The notes under the pieces: model-generated
What the model saw: only the letters and a program-made list of their open reading frames with translations
The model's database searches: none
What the model was told of the DNA's origin: nothing
Assembly (NCBI RefSeq): GCF_000515335.1
Contig: NZ_KI911563.1
Span: 3,952,338-4,016,337, forward strand
DNA: 64,000 nucleotides
From: Cohnella panacarvi Gsoil 349
GTDB taxonomy: Bacteria; Bacillota; Bacilli; Paenibacillales; Paenibacillaceae
Direction: 5' to 3'
In this document: one piece after another, positions 1 to 8,058 of the stretch
Layout: each line of letters starts with the position of its first letter
How positions within the stretch are numbered: the stretch's first letter is position 1
Program-made: the position numbers and the translations under genes

Positions 1-1
1 A

Positions 2-409
2 GAAGTGCAAGTCGGCTTCGACCGCACGTTCATGGATTGGAACGTGTACCCTGAAGCGCTGTACAACGTACTCTCTTGGGTACACAAGGAATACGGCGAT
101 ACGCCGATCTACATTACCGAGAACGGAGCTTGCTACGACGACGTGTTGACGGCGGACCATAAAGTTCACGACGTTCAGCGCACGGCGTATTTCCGCAAGC
201 ATTTCATTCAATGCCACCGTTTGATCGAGTCCGGCGTACCGCTCAAAGGTTACTTCGCTTGGTCTTTGCTCGATAACTTCGAGTGGGCGGAAGGCTACAA
301 CAAACGTTTCGGAATCGTATATACGAACTACGAGTCGCTGGAGCGTCATCCGAAAGACAGCTACTATTTCATTCAAGACGTGATCCAAAACAACGGATTC
401 GACGTATAG
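2..409 (+). CDS. Family 1 glycoside hydrolase (beta-glucosidase), C-terminal part
   Basis: The reading frame is open from the left window edge, so this is only the last ~135 residues of a ~450-residue enzyme. The motif YITENGA carries the catalytic nucleophile Glu of GH1 enzymes, and SLLDNFEWAEGYNKRFG is the conserved aglycone-site region near the C terminus. The family hydrolyses beta-glucosides or 6-phospho-beta-glucosides in the cytoplasm; the specificity residues cannot be judged from the fragment. A strong terminator follows immediately, so this is the last gene of its transcript. Confidence 0.95.
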   Translation, partial: EVQVGFDRTFMDWNVYPEALYNVLSWVHKEYGDTPIYITENGACYDDVLTADHKVHDVQRTAYFRKHFIQCHRLIESGVPLKGYFAWSLLDNFEWAEGYNKRFGIVYTNYESLERHPKDSYYFIQDVIQNNGFDV

Positions 410-423
410 AACATCTCTCCATA

Positions 424-450
424 AACCGACCCTAGCGGTCGGTTTTTTTT
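424..450 (+). terminator. Rho-independent terminator after the GH1 gene
   Basis: AACCGACC (424-431) pairs perfectly with GGTCGGTT (437-444) around a 5-base loop and runs into eight T residues. Confidence 0.93.
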
Positions 451-575
451 CTTGTCTTATCAGAAACTATAAAATGTGGGGTTAGAGGCAGCCTATTTCA
501 ATAGGGTGATGCGGGATGAGAACGGGTCGTAAAGCGGACATCCTGGAGGGCATGTTCGTAGGTCCTGGCGTGATA

Positions 576-617
576 GTCGCTATCGTGTGACCGTGAATAC
601 GATCGCACGATAGCGAC
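576..617. repeat. 12-bp perfect inverted repeat in a non-coding region
   Basis: GTCGCTATCGTG (576-587) is repeated in inverse as CACGATAGCGAC (606-617) with an 18-base loop. There is no T run, so it is not a standard terminator. It lies in the 840-bp stretch 410-1251, in which I see no convincing gene: the long minus-strand frames here run through the tandem repeat and have no coding character. Confidence 0.6.
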
Positions 618-840
618 GGTGCGAACCCCACTCTCTCCGCCAACCACTAGAACCTGCGATCGTACAGTTATTTCATAGAACCGGTAAGGTGTTAATTCAA
701 TAAGTGCAAATGTGCAGGTGATAGCTAGCCGCGTGACTCCATTGAAGGTTTGCAGGACTAATACCTGCAGTTTCGCAGGATGAAGGGTTGAACGAGCGAT
801 TTCGGGTAGGACTAACAGCAGAATTGCAGGTGTGGAGCAA

Positions 841-1010
841 TGGAAGTGGGGGACAAGCGTGCGAACCCCCGATGCAGCGACGGAAGTGGGGGACAAGCGT
901 GCGAACCCCCGATGCAGCGACGGAAGTAGCGGACAAGCGTGCGAACCCCCGATGCAGCGACGGAAGTAGGGGACAAGCGTGCGAAACCCCGATGCAGCGA
1001 CGGAAGTAGG
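841..1010. repeat. 40-bp tandem repeat, four copies plus a partial fifth
   Basis: Units start at 843, 883, 923 and 963, and the first 8 bases recur at 1003. Each unit contains the constant core ACAAGCGTGCGAA flanked by a G run and a C run that can pair. Copy 4 has one fewer C but keeps a 4-bp G/C stem; copy 3 has lost a G. The 40-bp period shifts the reading frame at every copy, so the array is not coding. Confidence 0.9.
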
Positions 1011-1251
1011 AAGGGCCGTCCATCCTGCCGCGCTCTGACGCACGCCGCCTTTGGCGCCAAAAGCGCACGTCGGGAGAGCCGCCGGAAAAGATCGGCAACG
1101 GTACCTTAAGGGGTGAGATAAGCACGTCCGCGATCCGAGTAGGACCGGTTTATTAATCTTCATAGGAAGCGGGCTGATTTTCCAGGGATAATTGAACCCG
1201 AACGAACGCATACTGCGAACGCGTTTAAATCTTCGGCAAAGAAGGATACGA

Positions 1252-1395
1252 ATGCCCTATATTTGCGAATATTGCGAGCGGGACTGCGAATCGGCCCGCT
1301 CCGTAACGGTATACGACAAAGACGGCCGCGAAGAACGTTATGAAACGCTCTGCGAACCTTGTTACGAGGATTGGCTGCTTTCTTTGAGGGGATAG
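1252..1395 (+). CDS. Small zinc-finger-like protein with two CxxC pairs
   Basis: A 47-residue protein starting MPYICEYCERDC. The start at 1252 is preceded by AGAAGGA at a good distance, while the frame further upstream has no ribosome binding site. CEYC near the N terminus and CEPC near residue 36 form two CxxC knuckles, which suggests a single zinc site. I do not recognise a named family. It stands alone between a repeat region and a bidirectional terminator. Confidence 0.65.
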   Translation: MPYICEYCERDCESARSVTVYDKDGREERYETLCEPCYEDWLLSLRG

Positions 1396-1404
1396 CGCGG
1401 CATC

Positions 1405-1434
1405 AAAAAACCGGCCTGAAGGCCGGTTTTTGTA
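1405..1434. terminator. Bidirectional terminator
   Basis: AACCGGCC (1409-1416) and GGCCGGTT (1421-1428) pair around TGAA. An A run lies on the left and a T run on the right, so it can serve both the small zinc-finger gene and the minus-strand sigma/solute-binding operon. Confidence 0.92.
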
Positions 1435-2937
1435 TTATGGCAAGCCATCGGTTCTGCCGCTCGACTGAATAGCCGACACGGCTTCCTCTTGCAGTTGAGA
1501 AAGCGTCTCTTCCACGGTCGTTCGTCCGGCGATAATCGATTGCGCGGCTTCGGTTCCTTTGGCGTTCAACGCCGCGCTCATTTCGAGAACGCCAGGCAAT
1601 TGATTCCGTTCGAGTTGTTCCAGGATCGTATCGGCGTCCAGCTTGGCGGCATAGACGCGATCCGCCGGATCGTTAGCGATGCTAACGGAAGTTGCCCGAT
1701 TGGCGTGAAGCGGGAAGTTGCCGGAGACGTAGTCTCTCTCGGATTGCTCTTTGCTGACGATATACTCGATCAATTTCATCGCTTGGTCCTTGTTCGGGGA
1801 TTTCGCGTTGATGGCATAGATGATCGCGCCTCCGAACGAACGGGTAACTTCCGGAGCGGTGCTGCTGCTTACGGGCAACGCGTCCCAGTCCCCTGTGAAA
1901 ATCCCTTTCTCGATGGCTTTCGATATGAAATTCCATGAGCTGTTGTAAGATTGAAGCGACATGGCGGCGCGATTATTGATGAACGTGTCCGCTTTCATAA
2001 TCGATTCTTCCGTCCAACCGATGTTCGAGGCTGCCGGGCCGGGCTCGTTGTTGATCCATCCTTTCCCGAAGCCTTCCGTAACTTGACTCCACACTTTGTG
2101 CCATGCATCGCTATCGACCTGGGGCAAGCCCTTCGCATCGACGAGAGACAAGCCTTCCGAACGCCCGACTTTCATAATGGCGTTGTAAGGGTCGGATCTC
2201 CAGCCGAAAGATAGGCCATAAACAGGCTTACCGTCTTCAGTCGAACCGTCGAAACGCCCGGCAAGCCGGAAAATATCGTCCCATGTATCGCCTTCATCAG
2301 GGAGCGGAACGCGATGGCGTTGGAACAATGTCTTATTGTAGAACAGAAGATCGGTGCTGAACTGATCGACAAGCGCGTAGAGCTTGCCTCCGCCGGCTTC
2401 GCGCATGAGTTCGATCATAGGTTGATACATCTCGTCCAAGTCGACACGATCGCGCTTCAGCATATCGTCCAAAGGAATGATCGCCCCATCTTTGGCCAAA
2501 TCGTCGATGTAGGCTAACGGAATTTGCAGGACGTCCGCATTCGACTCTTCCAACCACTTTCGGTAGGATGCCAAGTCGTTGCTTTGCGAGGTAACAATTT
2601 TAAAATCGATGTTCGGATGCCGAATCATGTAGGGCTGACCGATCTGATTCATAAAGCTCTGGTTATCCCAATATTGTACGATCAGTTGCGCTTCCGTCTC
2701 ATCCACCCTAGGTTCGGTGGCTACCTGCTGTGGCTGCATGCCGCGATTAATCGCCCATGCGACCGCGGCGACCGATACGATGGATACTGCGGCGACCGCA
2801 ATCCGCGCGGAGCGTAGTCGGGTCGTTCGATTCAACCGAATCCTCTCCTTGATCTTGTTCATCGATTCGACCGAGAATCCGCCGTTGCCGAGCGGAAGCT
2901 GCTGAAGCTGCTTCTCCCAGTGATCGTCATGGTTCAT
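1435..2937 (-). CDS. Membrane-anchored solute-binding-protein-like partner of an ECF sigma factor (putative anti-sigma/sensor)
   Basis: 500 residues. Residues ~1-42 form a charged cytoplasmic segment (MNHDDHWEKQLQQLPLGN...) of the kind seen at the start of small anti-sigma factors. One transmembrane helix follows at ~43-63 (RIAVAAVSIVSVAAVAWAI). The rest resembles the ABC family 1 extracellular solute-binding fold, with AGGGKLYALVDQ and YNKTLF. There is no lipobox. The ATG overlaps the sigma factor stop as ATGA (2934-2937), so the two are translationally coupled, and no permease or ATPase is nearby. My inference is that the outer domain senses a ligand and the inner tail holds the sigma factor. 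The start was placed at 2937 because the longer frame reads through the sigma gene. Confidence 0.75.
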   Translation of the reverse strand: MNHDDHWEKQLQQLPLGNGGFSVESMNKIKERIRLNRTTRLRSARIAVAAVSIVSVAAVAWAINRGMQPQQVATEPRVDETEAQLIVQYWDNQSFMNQIGQPYMIRHPNIDFKIVTSQSNDLASYRKWLEESNADVLQIPLAYIDDLAKDGAIIPLDDMLKRDRVDLDEMYQPMIELMREAGGGKLYALVDQFSTDLLFYNKTLFQRHRVPLPDEGDTWDDIFRLAGRFDGSTEDGKPVYGLSFGWRSDPYNAIMKVGRSEGLSLVDAKGLPQVDSDAWHKVWSQVTEGFGKGWINNEPGPAASNIGWTEESIMKADTFINNRAAMSLQSYNSSWNFISKAIEKGIFTGDWDALPVSSSTAPEVTRSFGGAIIYAINAKSPNKDQAMKLIEYIVSKEQSERDYVSGNFPLHANRATSVSIANDPADRVYAAKLDADTILEQLERNQLPGVLEMSAALNAKGTEAAQSIIAGRTTVEETLSQLQEEAVSAIQSSGRTDGLP

Positions 2938-3497
2938 GTTCGATCTCTCCCTTCCGATACGGCCGACTTGCCGAATGTTCGGTTGATGACCGCCCGCGCG
3001 CGGAAGAGACGCGACTTGACCGTACCTTCGCTTAGTTGCGTCAGCTCCGAAATTTCCTTGATGGAGAGCTGGTGATGGGCATAGAGCAGCAACGTTTCGC
3101 GAAGCTTGCGAGGCAGCTCGAGTACGGCGTTCCATATCTCCCGTTGCCGTTGCGTGCCGAACCATTCGTTTTCGGCCGACGGCCGCGCGAGTCCTTGGCC
3201 GAAGTCTTCGGGGATGAATTGGACTTTCCGAAACCATGCGGACTTGAAGTAGTCTCGCGCCGTATTGCGCGTGATCGCCAGCAGCCATGCTTTCATCGAG
3301 CGATCGCCGCGATAGGAATAGATATGGTGATAGGCTTTGATAAACGAATCCTGGGCGATATCTTCGGCCAGTTCCCTGCGGCGCGTCAAGAAAAACGCGT
3401 AATTCCACACTTCCTTGCCGTATGTAACCATCAATTCGTCAAGCAGGGCATTCCGGTCGAGACCGTCGTTCATTTGCTTAAGATAGTCGTAATCCAC
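2934..3497 (-). CDS. ECF-type RNA polymerase sigma factor
   Basis: 187 residues. The region 2 part contains ELAEDIAQDSFIKAYHHIYSY and RSMKAWLLAITRNTARDY, typical of sigma-70 region 2. The region 4 helix-turn-helix is ELPRKLRETLLLYAHHQLSIKEISELTQLSEGTVKSRLFRAR. The GTG start at 3497 is preceded by AAGGAGG at 8 bases. It is co-translated with the membrane-anchored protein downstream and is probably controlled by it. A matching ECF-type promoter lies directly upstream, so autoregulation is likely. Confidence 0.92.
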   Translation of the reverse strand: MDYDYLKQMNDGLDRNALLDELMVTYGKEVWNYAFFLTRRRELAEDIAQDSFIKAYHHIYSYRGDRSMKAWLLAITRNTARDYFKSAWFRKVQFIPEDFGQGLARPSAENEWFGTQRQREIWNAVLELPRKLRETLLLYAHHQLSIKEISELTQLSEGTVKSRLFRARAVINRTFGKSAVSEGRDRT

Positions 3498-3520
3498 TCG
3501 GATGACCTCCTTAGCAATAG

Positions 3521-3546
3521 GACGATTCGGAGCGCGAAAAGTTCCC
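3521..3546 (-). promoter_or_regulatory. ECF-type promoter of the sigma/solute-binding operon
   Basis: Read on the minus strand, GGGAAC (3546-3541) is followed after 16 bases by CGTC (3524-3521). GGAAC-N16-CGTC is the classic ECF sigma promoter pattern. It sits about 24 bases before the GTG start of the sigma gene, leaving room for a short leader with the AAGGAGG site. Confidence 0.7.
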
Positions 3547-3668
3547 TTAATGTTACAAACAAACCCATTTTCCTTCGTAAGACCTCAATAAGAGGGTGAT
3601 CTTTGTCATCCGGCGCCGTTATCCGTTACAATAGTAGGGATGTCTGAACCTAGAAAGAGGATCCTATC

Positions 3669-5405
3669 ATGAACGTCGTCGTTGCGACGCTGAACGCCAA
3701 ATACATTCATACTTCCCTCGCGCTGCGCTACTTGAAGTCGTTCGCGCAGGGCGAATTCGACGTGCAAATCGCCGAGTTCACGATCAAAGACCCCGCGATG
3801 AGCATCGTCGCGGATTTATTCGCGCGCAAGCCCGACGTCATCGGCTTCTCGTGTTACATCTGGAACATCGAAGAGACGATCGTCGTCGTGGACATGCTCC
3901 GCAAAGTGTTGCCGGACGTCAAGATTATGCTCGGCGGACCCGAGGTGTCGTACGACACCGAGTTCTGGATGAATCGTCTCCCGGCCGTCGATTACATCGT
4001 CATGGGCGAAGGGGAGGAGACGTTCCGCGACCTGCTTCGTCAGATTGCCGGCGATCATAAGTACCACTTCGTGTTCGGCCTTGCGTATCGCAAAGGCGAG
4101 CAGGTCATTATCAATCCTGGTCGTCCGAAGCTGGAACTAAGCGCGATCCCTTCCCCGTATCGCTTCCAAGAAGACATTCCGTCGCTGCGCAATCGCGTCG
4201 TGTACTTCGAGACGAGCAGAGGCTGTCCGTTCAGTTGCCAATTCTGCTTGTCCAGCATCGAGGTCGGCGTCCGCTACTTCGATATGGATTGGGTAAAGGC
4301 GGAGCTGACCTACTTGATCGACAGCGGAGCGAAGCTGATCAAGTTCGTCGACCGGACGTTCAACATTAAACGCGACTATGCGATGGAGATATTTCAGTTT
4401 CTCATCGATAACCATCGGGGCTGCGTGTTCCAGTTCGAGATCACGGCGGACATCATGCGTCCCGAAGTGCTCGATTTCCTCGCGGAGAACGCGCCTCCGG
4501 GCGTGTTCCGGTTCGAGATCGGCGTGCAATCGACGAATGACCCGACCAATCTCGCGGTTCAGCGCCGGCAGAATTTCGCGAAGCTGACGCGGACGGTCGT
4601 GAAAATCAAGGAAAGCCGCAAGATCGACCAGCATCTCGATCTGATCGCGGGATTGCCGCACGAAGACTACGATACGTTCCGCAAGACGTTCAACGACGTA
4701 TTCGCGCTTCGTCCGGAAGAGCTGCAGCTCGGGTTTCTTAAGATGCTCCGGGGTACCGGGCTGCGCAACGACGCGGAGAAGTTCGGCTATACGTATATGG
4801 AGCGGGCGCCGTACGAAATGCTCGGCAACGAGCTGATGCCGTTCTCCGACATCGTGCGCATCAAGCGGGTGGAGGACGTGCTCGAGAAGTATTGGAACGC
4901 GCACCGGATGAATCGGACGATGGAATATTTGGTCGCGCAGGCGTATCCGTCACCGTTCGATTTCTTCCAAGCGTTCGGAGATTATTGGGAGGCTCGCGGC
5001 TGGAGCCGGATCGGGCACCAACTGGAAGACTTGTTTACGAGGCTGTGGGATTTTCTCGAAGCCGACGAGGCGCCTGGACTCGACTCCGATGCGGCGTTCG
5101 GGCTGCTTAAGCTCGATTACTACGCGCAGCATAAATACAAACCTCGTAAACCGTGGTGGGAAGATCGCATGGAGAAGAAGGACTGGTCGGCCCGCATGAA
5201 GCTATTCGCGGAACATCTCGGTACGGACGAGCGGGAGCTTCAGAAGAAAGCCGTATTGGACGTGCTGCCGTTCGATTATGCGGTATGGGACGCGGACGGC
5301 ACGATCGACAGGTCGCGTTCTTCGCTGCTGGCGGTGCTCTATTCCGGCGAGGATGGACCGCCGCGCATCGTCGAGTTGCCGTTGCCAGAGGAAATTGCGA
5401 AATAG
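3669..5405 (+). CDS. B12-binding radical SAM protein (DUF4080 type)
   Basis: 578 residues. The N-terminal ~140 residues are a cobalamin-binding Rossmann domain (MNVVVATLNAKYIHTSLALRYLK, LGGPEVSYD, MGEGEETF). The radical SAM core follows, with the 4Fe-4S motif GCPFSCQFC (CxxxCxxC) near residue 190 and the GLPHEDYDTFRKTF region. The C-terminal ~200 residues match the DUF4080 region usual in this subfamily. The true substrate is unknown. The start has AAGAGGA before it, and TTGTCA/TACAAT-like promoter elements occur at about 3603-3632. Confidence 0.88.
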   Translation: MNVVVATLNAKYIHTSLALRYLKSFAQGEFDVQIAEFTIKDPAMSIVADLFARKPDVIGFSCYIWNIEETIVVVDMLRKVLPDVKIMLGGPEVSYDTEFWMNRLPAVDYIVMGEGEETFRDLLRQIAGDHKYHFVFGLAYRKGEQVIINPGRPKLELSAIPSPYRFQEDIPSLRNRVVYFETSRGCPFSCQFCLSSIEVGVRYFDMDWVKAELTYLIDSGAKLIKFVDRTFNIKRDYAMEIFQFLIDNHRGCVFQFEITADIMRPEVLDFLAENAPPGVFRFEIGVQSTNDPTNLAVQRRQNFAKLTRTVVKIKESRKIDQHLDLIAGLPHEDYDTFRKTFNDVFALRPEELQLGFLKMLRGTGLRNDAEKFGYTYMERAPYEMLGNELMPFSDIVRIKRVEDVLEKYWNAHRMNRTMEYLVAQAYPSPFDFFQAFGDYWEARGWSRIGHQLEDLFTRLWDFLEADEAPGLDSDAAFGLLKLDYYAQHKYKPRKPWWEDRMEKKDWSARMKLFAEHLGTDERELQKKAVLDVLPFDYAVWDADGTIDRSRSSLLAVLYSGEDGPPRIVELPLPEEIAK

Positions 5406-5444
5406 CGATCCTAAGGTTGTATCTATCGGGAGGGGATTAGCCGA

Positions 5445-6409
5445 ATGTTCAGCAACGCGATTGCCCGAAGAATTGAAGATTTAGAACGACTGTCGCCGCC
5501 TCTGACGGCTAGAGCGGATTTGGAGCGCTATTGGGACGACACGCTGGCGAATTTCGCGAACAAACCTCTTAACGCGACGCGAGAAAAGGTAGTTACGCCA
5601 TTCGTCGATATGACCGTTTATAAAGTCTCTTACGAGGGGTTCGACGACACCAAGGTTCGCGGCTGGTACATCCTGCCTCGTAGACAATCGGAATCGGGCG
5701 AGACAATACCCTGCGTCGTACTGTATCACGGTTATACGGGAAGCAGAGGTTTTCCCGAAGAGTACGCCGCGTTCGTAATGATGGGAGTCGCCGTATTCGC
5801 GATCGACGTGCGGGGGCAGAACGGCGAGACGGGCAATCTTCTTCCGCAAGAGCACGGCATGGCCAAGGGGTGGATCACGCAGGGGATTTTGCATCGCGAC
5901 ACGTGTTACTACAAGGCGATCGCGATCGACGCGATCAAAGCGCTCGATTGGGCATGCGAACAGCCTGAGGTCGACCCGTCGCGCATTTGCGCACAGGGTC
6001 CAGCCAAGGCGGAGGGCTGGCGCTGATCGCGGCGGCTTTGTCGGACAAACCGGCTATCGCGGTCGCGCATATTCCGAACATGTGCCAGATGGACTTCGGC
6101 ATGCTGAACTCGAGCAGCTCTCTGTCGGAAGCCGCGGCGTTCTGCGAGAGGTTCCCCGAGCATCTGGACGCGGTGCTGGAGACGCTGAGCTACTACGACA
6201 ACATGAATCTGGCTCATCGGATTCGCATTCCGGTGTTCGCGAGCGTCGGCTTGAAGGATTTGACGACGATGCCGGAAACGATCTACGCGGCTTACAACCG
6301 GATTACATCGGACAAACGGATCGTCCCGTCGCCGTTCTCCGGCCATACGGTAACCGGCGATCAGAACCGCAAGGCGATGGCGTTCATCGCGGAACGGTTG
6401 TTGGGATAA
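5445..6409 (+). pseudogene. Acetyl xylan esterase / cephalosporin-C deacetylase-like gene, frameshifted
   Basis: The first part (5445-6026) encodes an alpha/beta hydrolase of the AXE1 family (CVVLYHGYTGSRG, DVRGQNGETG) and then runs into a false end. The second part continues in another frame (GSSQGGGLALIAAALSDKP to the end at 6409). One missing base in the G run 5996-5998 explains it: four Gs would give CAG-GGG-TCC-AGC, reading QGSSQGG, which holds the nucleophile serine. The rejoined protein would be about 321 residues, the normal length for the family. Family members deacetylate xylo-oligosaccharides in the cytoplasm. It may be a real mutation or a sequencing error. The start has GGGAGGGGA upstream. 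Confidence 0.85.
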
Positions 6410-6450
6410 GGCGGGGCGTGCTGCGTCGATATCCCCTTCGCTCAGGGGAT

Positions 6451-6860
6451 ATTTAAGGGTCGAATCGACCTCTAATCGCAACACTTCCGGCTAAACGCCG
6501 ATTTAAGGGTCGAATCGACCTCTATTCGCAACACTTCCGGCTAAACGCCGATTTAAGGGTCGAATCGACCTCTATTCGCAACACTTCCGGCTAAACGCCG
6601 ATTTAAGGGTCGAATCGACCTCTAATCGCAACACTTCCGGCTAAACGCCGATTTAAGGGTCGAATCGACCTCTATTCGCAACACATCCGGCTAAACGCCG
6701 ATTTAAGGGTCGAATCGACCTCTATTCGCAACACATCCGGCTAAACGCCGATTTAAGGGTCGAATCGACCTCTATTCGCAACACTTCCGGCTAAACGCCG
6801 ATTTAAGGGTCGAATCGACCTCTATTCACAACACTTCCGGCTAAACGCCGACTTAAGGGT
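6451..6860. repeat. 50-bp tandem repeat array, eight full copies
   Basis: Units begin exactly at 6451, 6501, 6551, 6601, 6651, 6701, 6751 and 6801, with a decayed ninth start at 6851. Copies differ at about three positions only. Each unit contains GGTCGAATCGACC (a 5-bp stem with a 3-base loop) and CGGCTAAACGCCG (a 4-bp stem with a 5-base loop). There are no unique spacers, so it is not CRISPR, and I see no coding frame. It fills the 550-bp gap between the esterase pseudogene and moaB. Confidence 0.95.
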
Positions 6861-6921
6861 CACATGGAGCATAAACGCATTCTAAGGGGCGAATGGGCTT
6901 CTAGCCAGACGAGAGTCAGAT

Positions 6922-6964
6922 AAAATAAGGCGCGAGGATATCGAGCATCCTCGCGCCTTATTTT
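6922..6964. terminator. Strong stem-loop terminator after moaB (minus strand), possibly bidirectional
   Basis: An 18-bp perfect stem (6922-6939 with 6947-6964) with a 7-base loop. Its outer ends are A-rich on one side and T-rich on the other. Confidence 0.9.
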
Positions 6965-7490
6965 ATTTATCCTTATACAGCTCCCGCATCACGTGCCCGA
7001 GCTCGGGCACGATAAGCCGCGTCATCGCGAGCTTTACCGCGCCGGTCGAACCCGGCATCGAGAAGACGGCCGTCCGGCCGATCGTGCCGGCGATCGCCCG
7101 CGATAGGATGGCCGCGGAGCCGATGTCCTCGGTGAAGCTCAGCATGCGGAAAATTTCCCCGAAGCCGGGCATCTCCTTATCGAGCAAGGAGCGAACCGCC
7201 TCGAAGGTCGTATCCCTGCCCGCGATGCCGGTGCCGCCGTTCAGCAGCACGGCTTCCACGGCGGGGGCGTCCGCCGCCTCGCGCAACAAGGCGCGAATGC
7301 CATCGTAGTCATCCTTGACGATCCCGTAACCGGTAATCGCGTATCCATGCTCCGTGAGCAATCGACGGATGAGCTGGCCGCTCGAATCCGTCTCCGGCGT
7401 TCGCGTGTCGGATACCGTAATGATTCGGCAAGCGACGGTTCGCGGCGCTTCTTGCCGGTGTTGCTCGGTAGAAGTCGGTGTATCGGCCAT
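6963..7490 (-). CDS. moaB: Molybdenum cofactor biosynthesis protein MoaB
   Basis: 175 residues of the MoaB/Mog fold: TVSDTRTPETDSSGQ near the N terminus, LLNGGTGIAGRDTT (the molybdopterin-binding GGTG signature) and FSMPGSTGAVKLAM. The family adenylylates molybdopterin on the way to molybdenum cofactor; MoaB versus Mog is not certain from sequence alone. It ends a minus-strand group, 12 bases after the membrane protein gene. No other molybdenum genes are in the window. Confidence 0.9.
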   Translation of the reverse strand: MADTPTSTEQHRQEAPRTVACRIITVSDTRTPETDSSGQLIRRLLTEHGYAITGYGIVKDDYDGIRALLREAADAPAVEAVLLNGGTGIAGRDTTFEAVRSLLDKEMPGFGEIFRMLSFTEDIGSAAILSRAIAGTIGRTAVFSMPGSTGAVKLAMTRLIVPELGHVMRELYKDK

Positions 7491-7502
7491 GTCATTACCC
7501 GC

Positions 7503-7982
7503 CTATTCCGTTTCGTTCGGCGTTGCTTCATCATGCGACTCTGCGAGCAACGGGTCTGCATTCGCCTGTTGCGCGGCAGGTTGCGCCGTCTCTTTGATCA
7601 ATCGGTCCACGACCGCGGGGACGACGAGCGTCAAGGCGAAAGCCGCGGTCATCCATACGGTGAACGACTGATGCTGGAACGAATCGAATTTCGGAAAGAC
7701 CGAATCCCGGTTCGCGATCGTAATCGAATTCAAGAAAAGACCGATGACGGTAGCGACGTATCCGAATTGAGTCGCCGAGCCCTTCTCGCGGAACACTCTC
7801 AGCCGAATGACGAAGGCTGCTCCGATAAGAAGCAAGAACGTAAGCAACAACAATAGGAACAGCGAAGATCCGAGCTTTTCGCCCTCGCCAGGCAATATCC
7901 AATCGCCCAGCAACAGGAAGAACAAGGTAGACACTGCCCACACGGCAGCGCCGCATCCGGCCATCAACAATCTTTGACGCAT
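7503..7982 (-). CDS. Four-helix membrane protein, probably DUF5367-like
   Basis: 159 residues with hydrophobic segments at about 5-27, 40-65, 75-95 and 108-128, then a polar C-terminal tail. The ATG at 7982 is chosen because GAAAGGG lies 9 bases upstream, whereas an earlier TTG in frame has no site. No catalytic motif is visible. It resembles DUF5367 integral membrane proteins of bacilli, whose role is unknown. It is 12 bases upstream of moaB and 76 bases after manA, so co-transcription is possible. Confidence 0.6.
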   Translation of the reverse strand: MRQRLLMAGCGAAVWAVSTLFFLLLGDWILPGEGEKLGSSLFLLLLLTFLLLIGAAFVIRLRVFREKGSATQFGYVATVIGLFLNSITIANRDSVFPKFDSFQHQSFTVWMTAAFALTLVVPAVVDRLIKETAQPAAQQANADPLLAESHDEATPNETE

Positions 7983-8058
7983 AGCAATCCGCCCTTTCGA
8001 CAACCGATGTCATAGTTTGATCTTGATTGCATTATTCGACAGACACGGTCGATTTCCT

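Noticed and set aside
498-1211. Long minus-strand reading frame through the 40-bp repeat
   Set aside because: It exists because the repeat has few stop codons in this frame; composition changes with every copy, there is no ribosome binding site, and no domain is recognisable.
1489-2817. Several plus-strand frames opposite the solute-binding gene
   Set aside because: They are antisense shadows with no family resemblance.
6451-6860. CRISPR array
   Set aside because: The 50-bp units follow each other directly with no unique spacers, and no cas gene is present.
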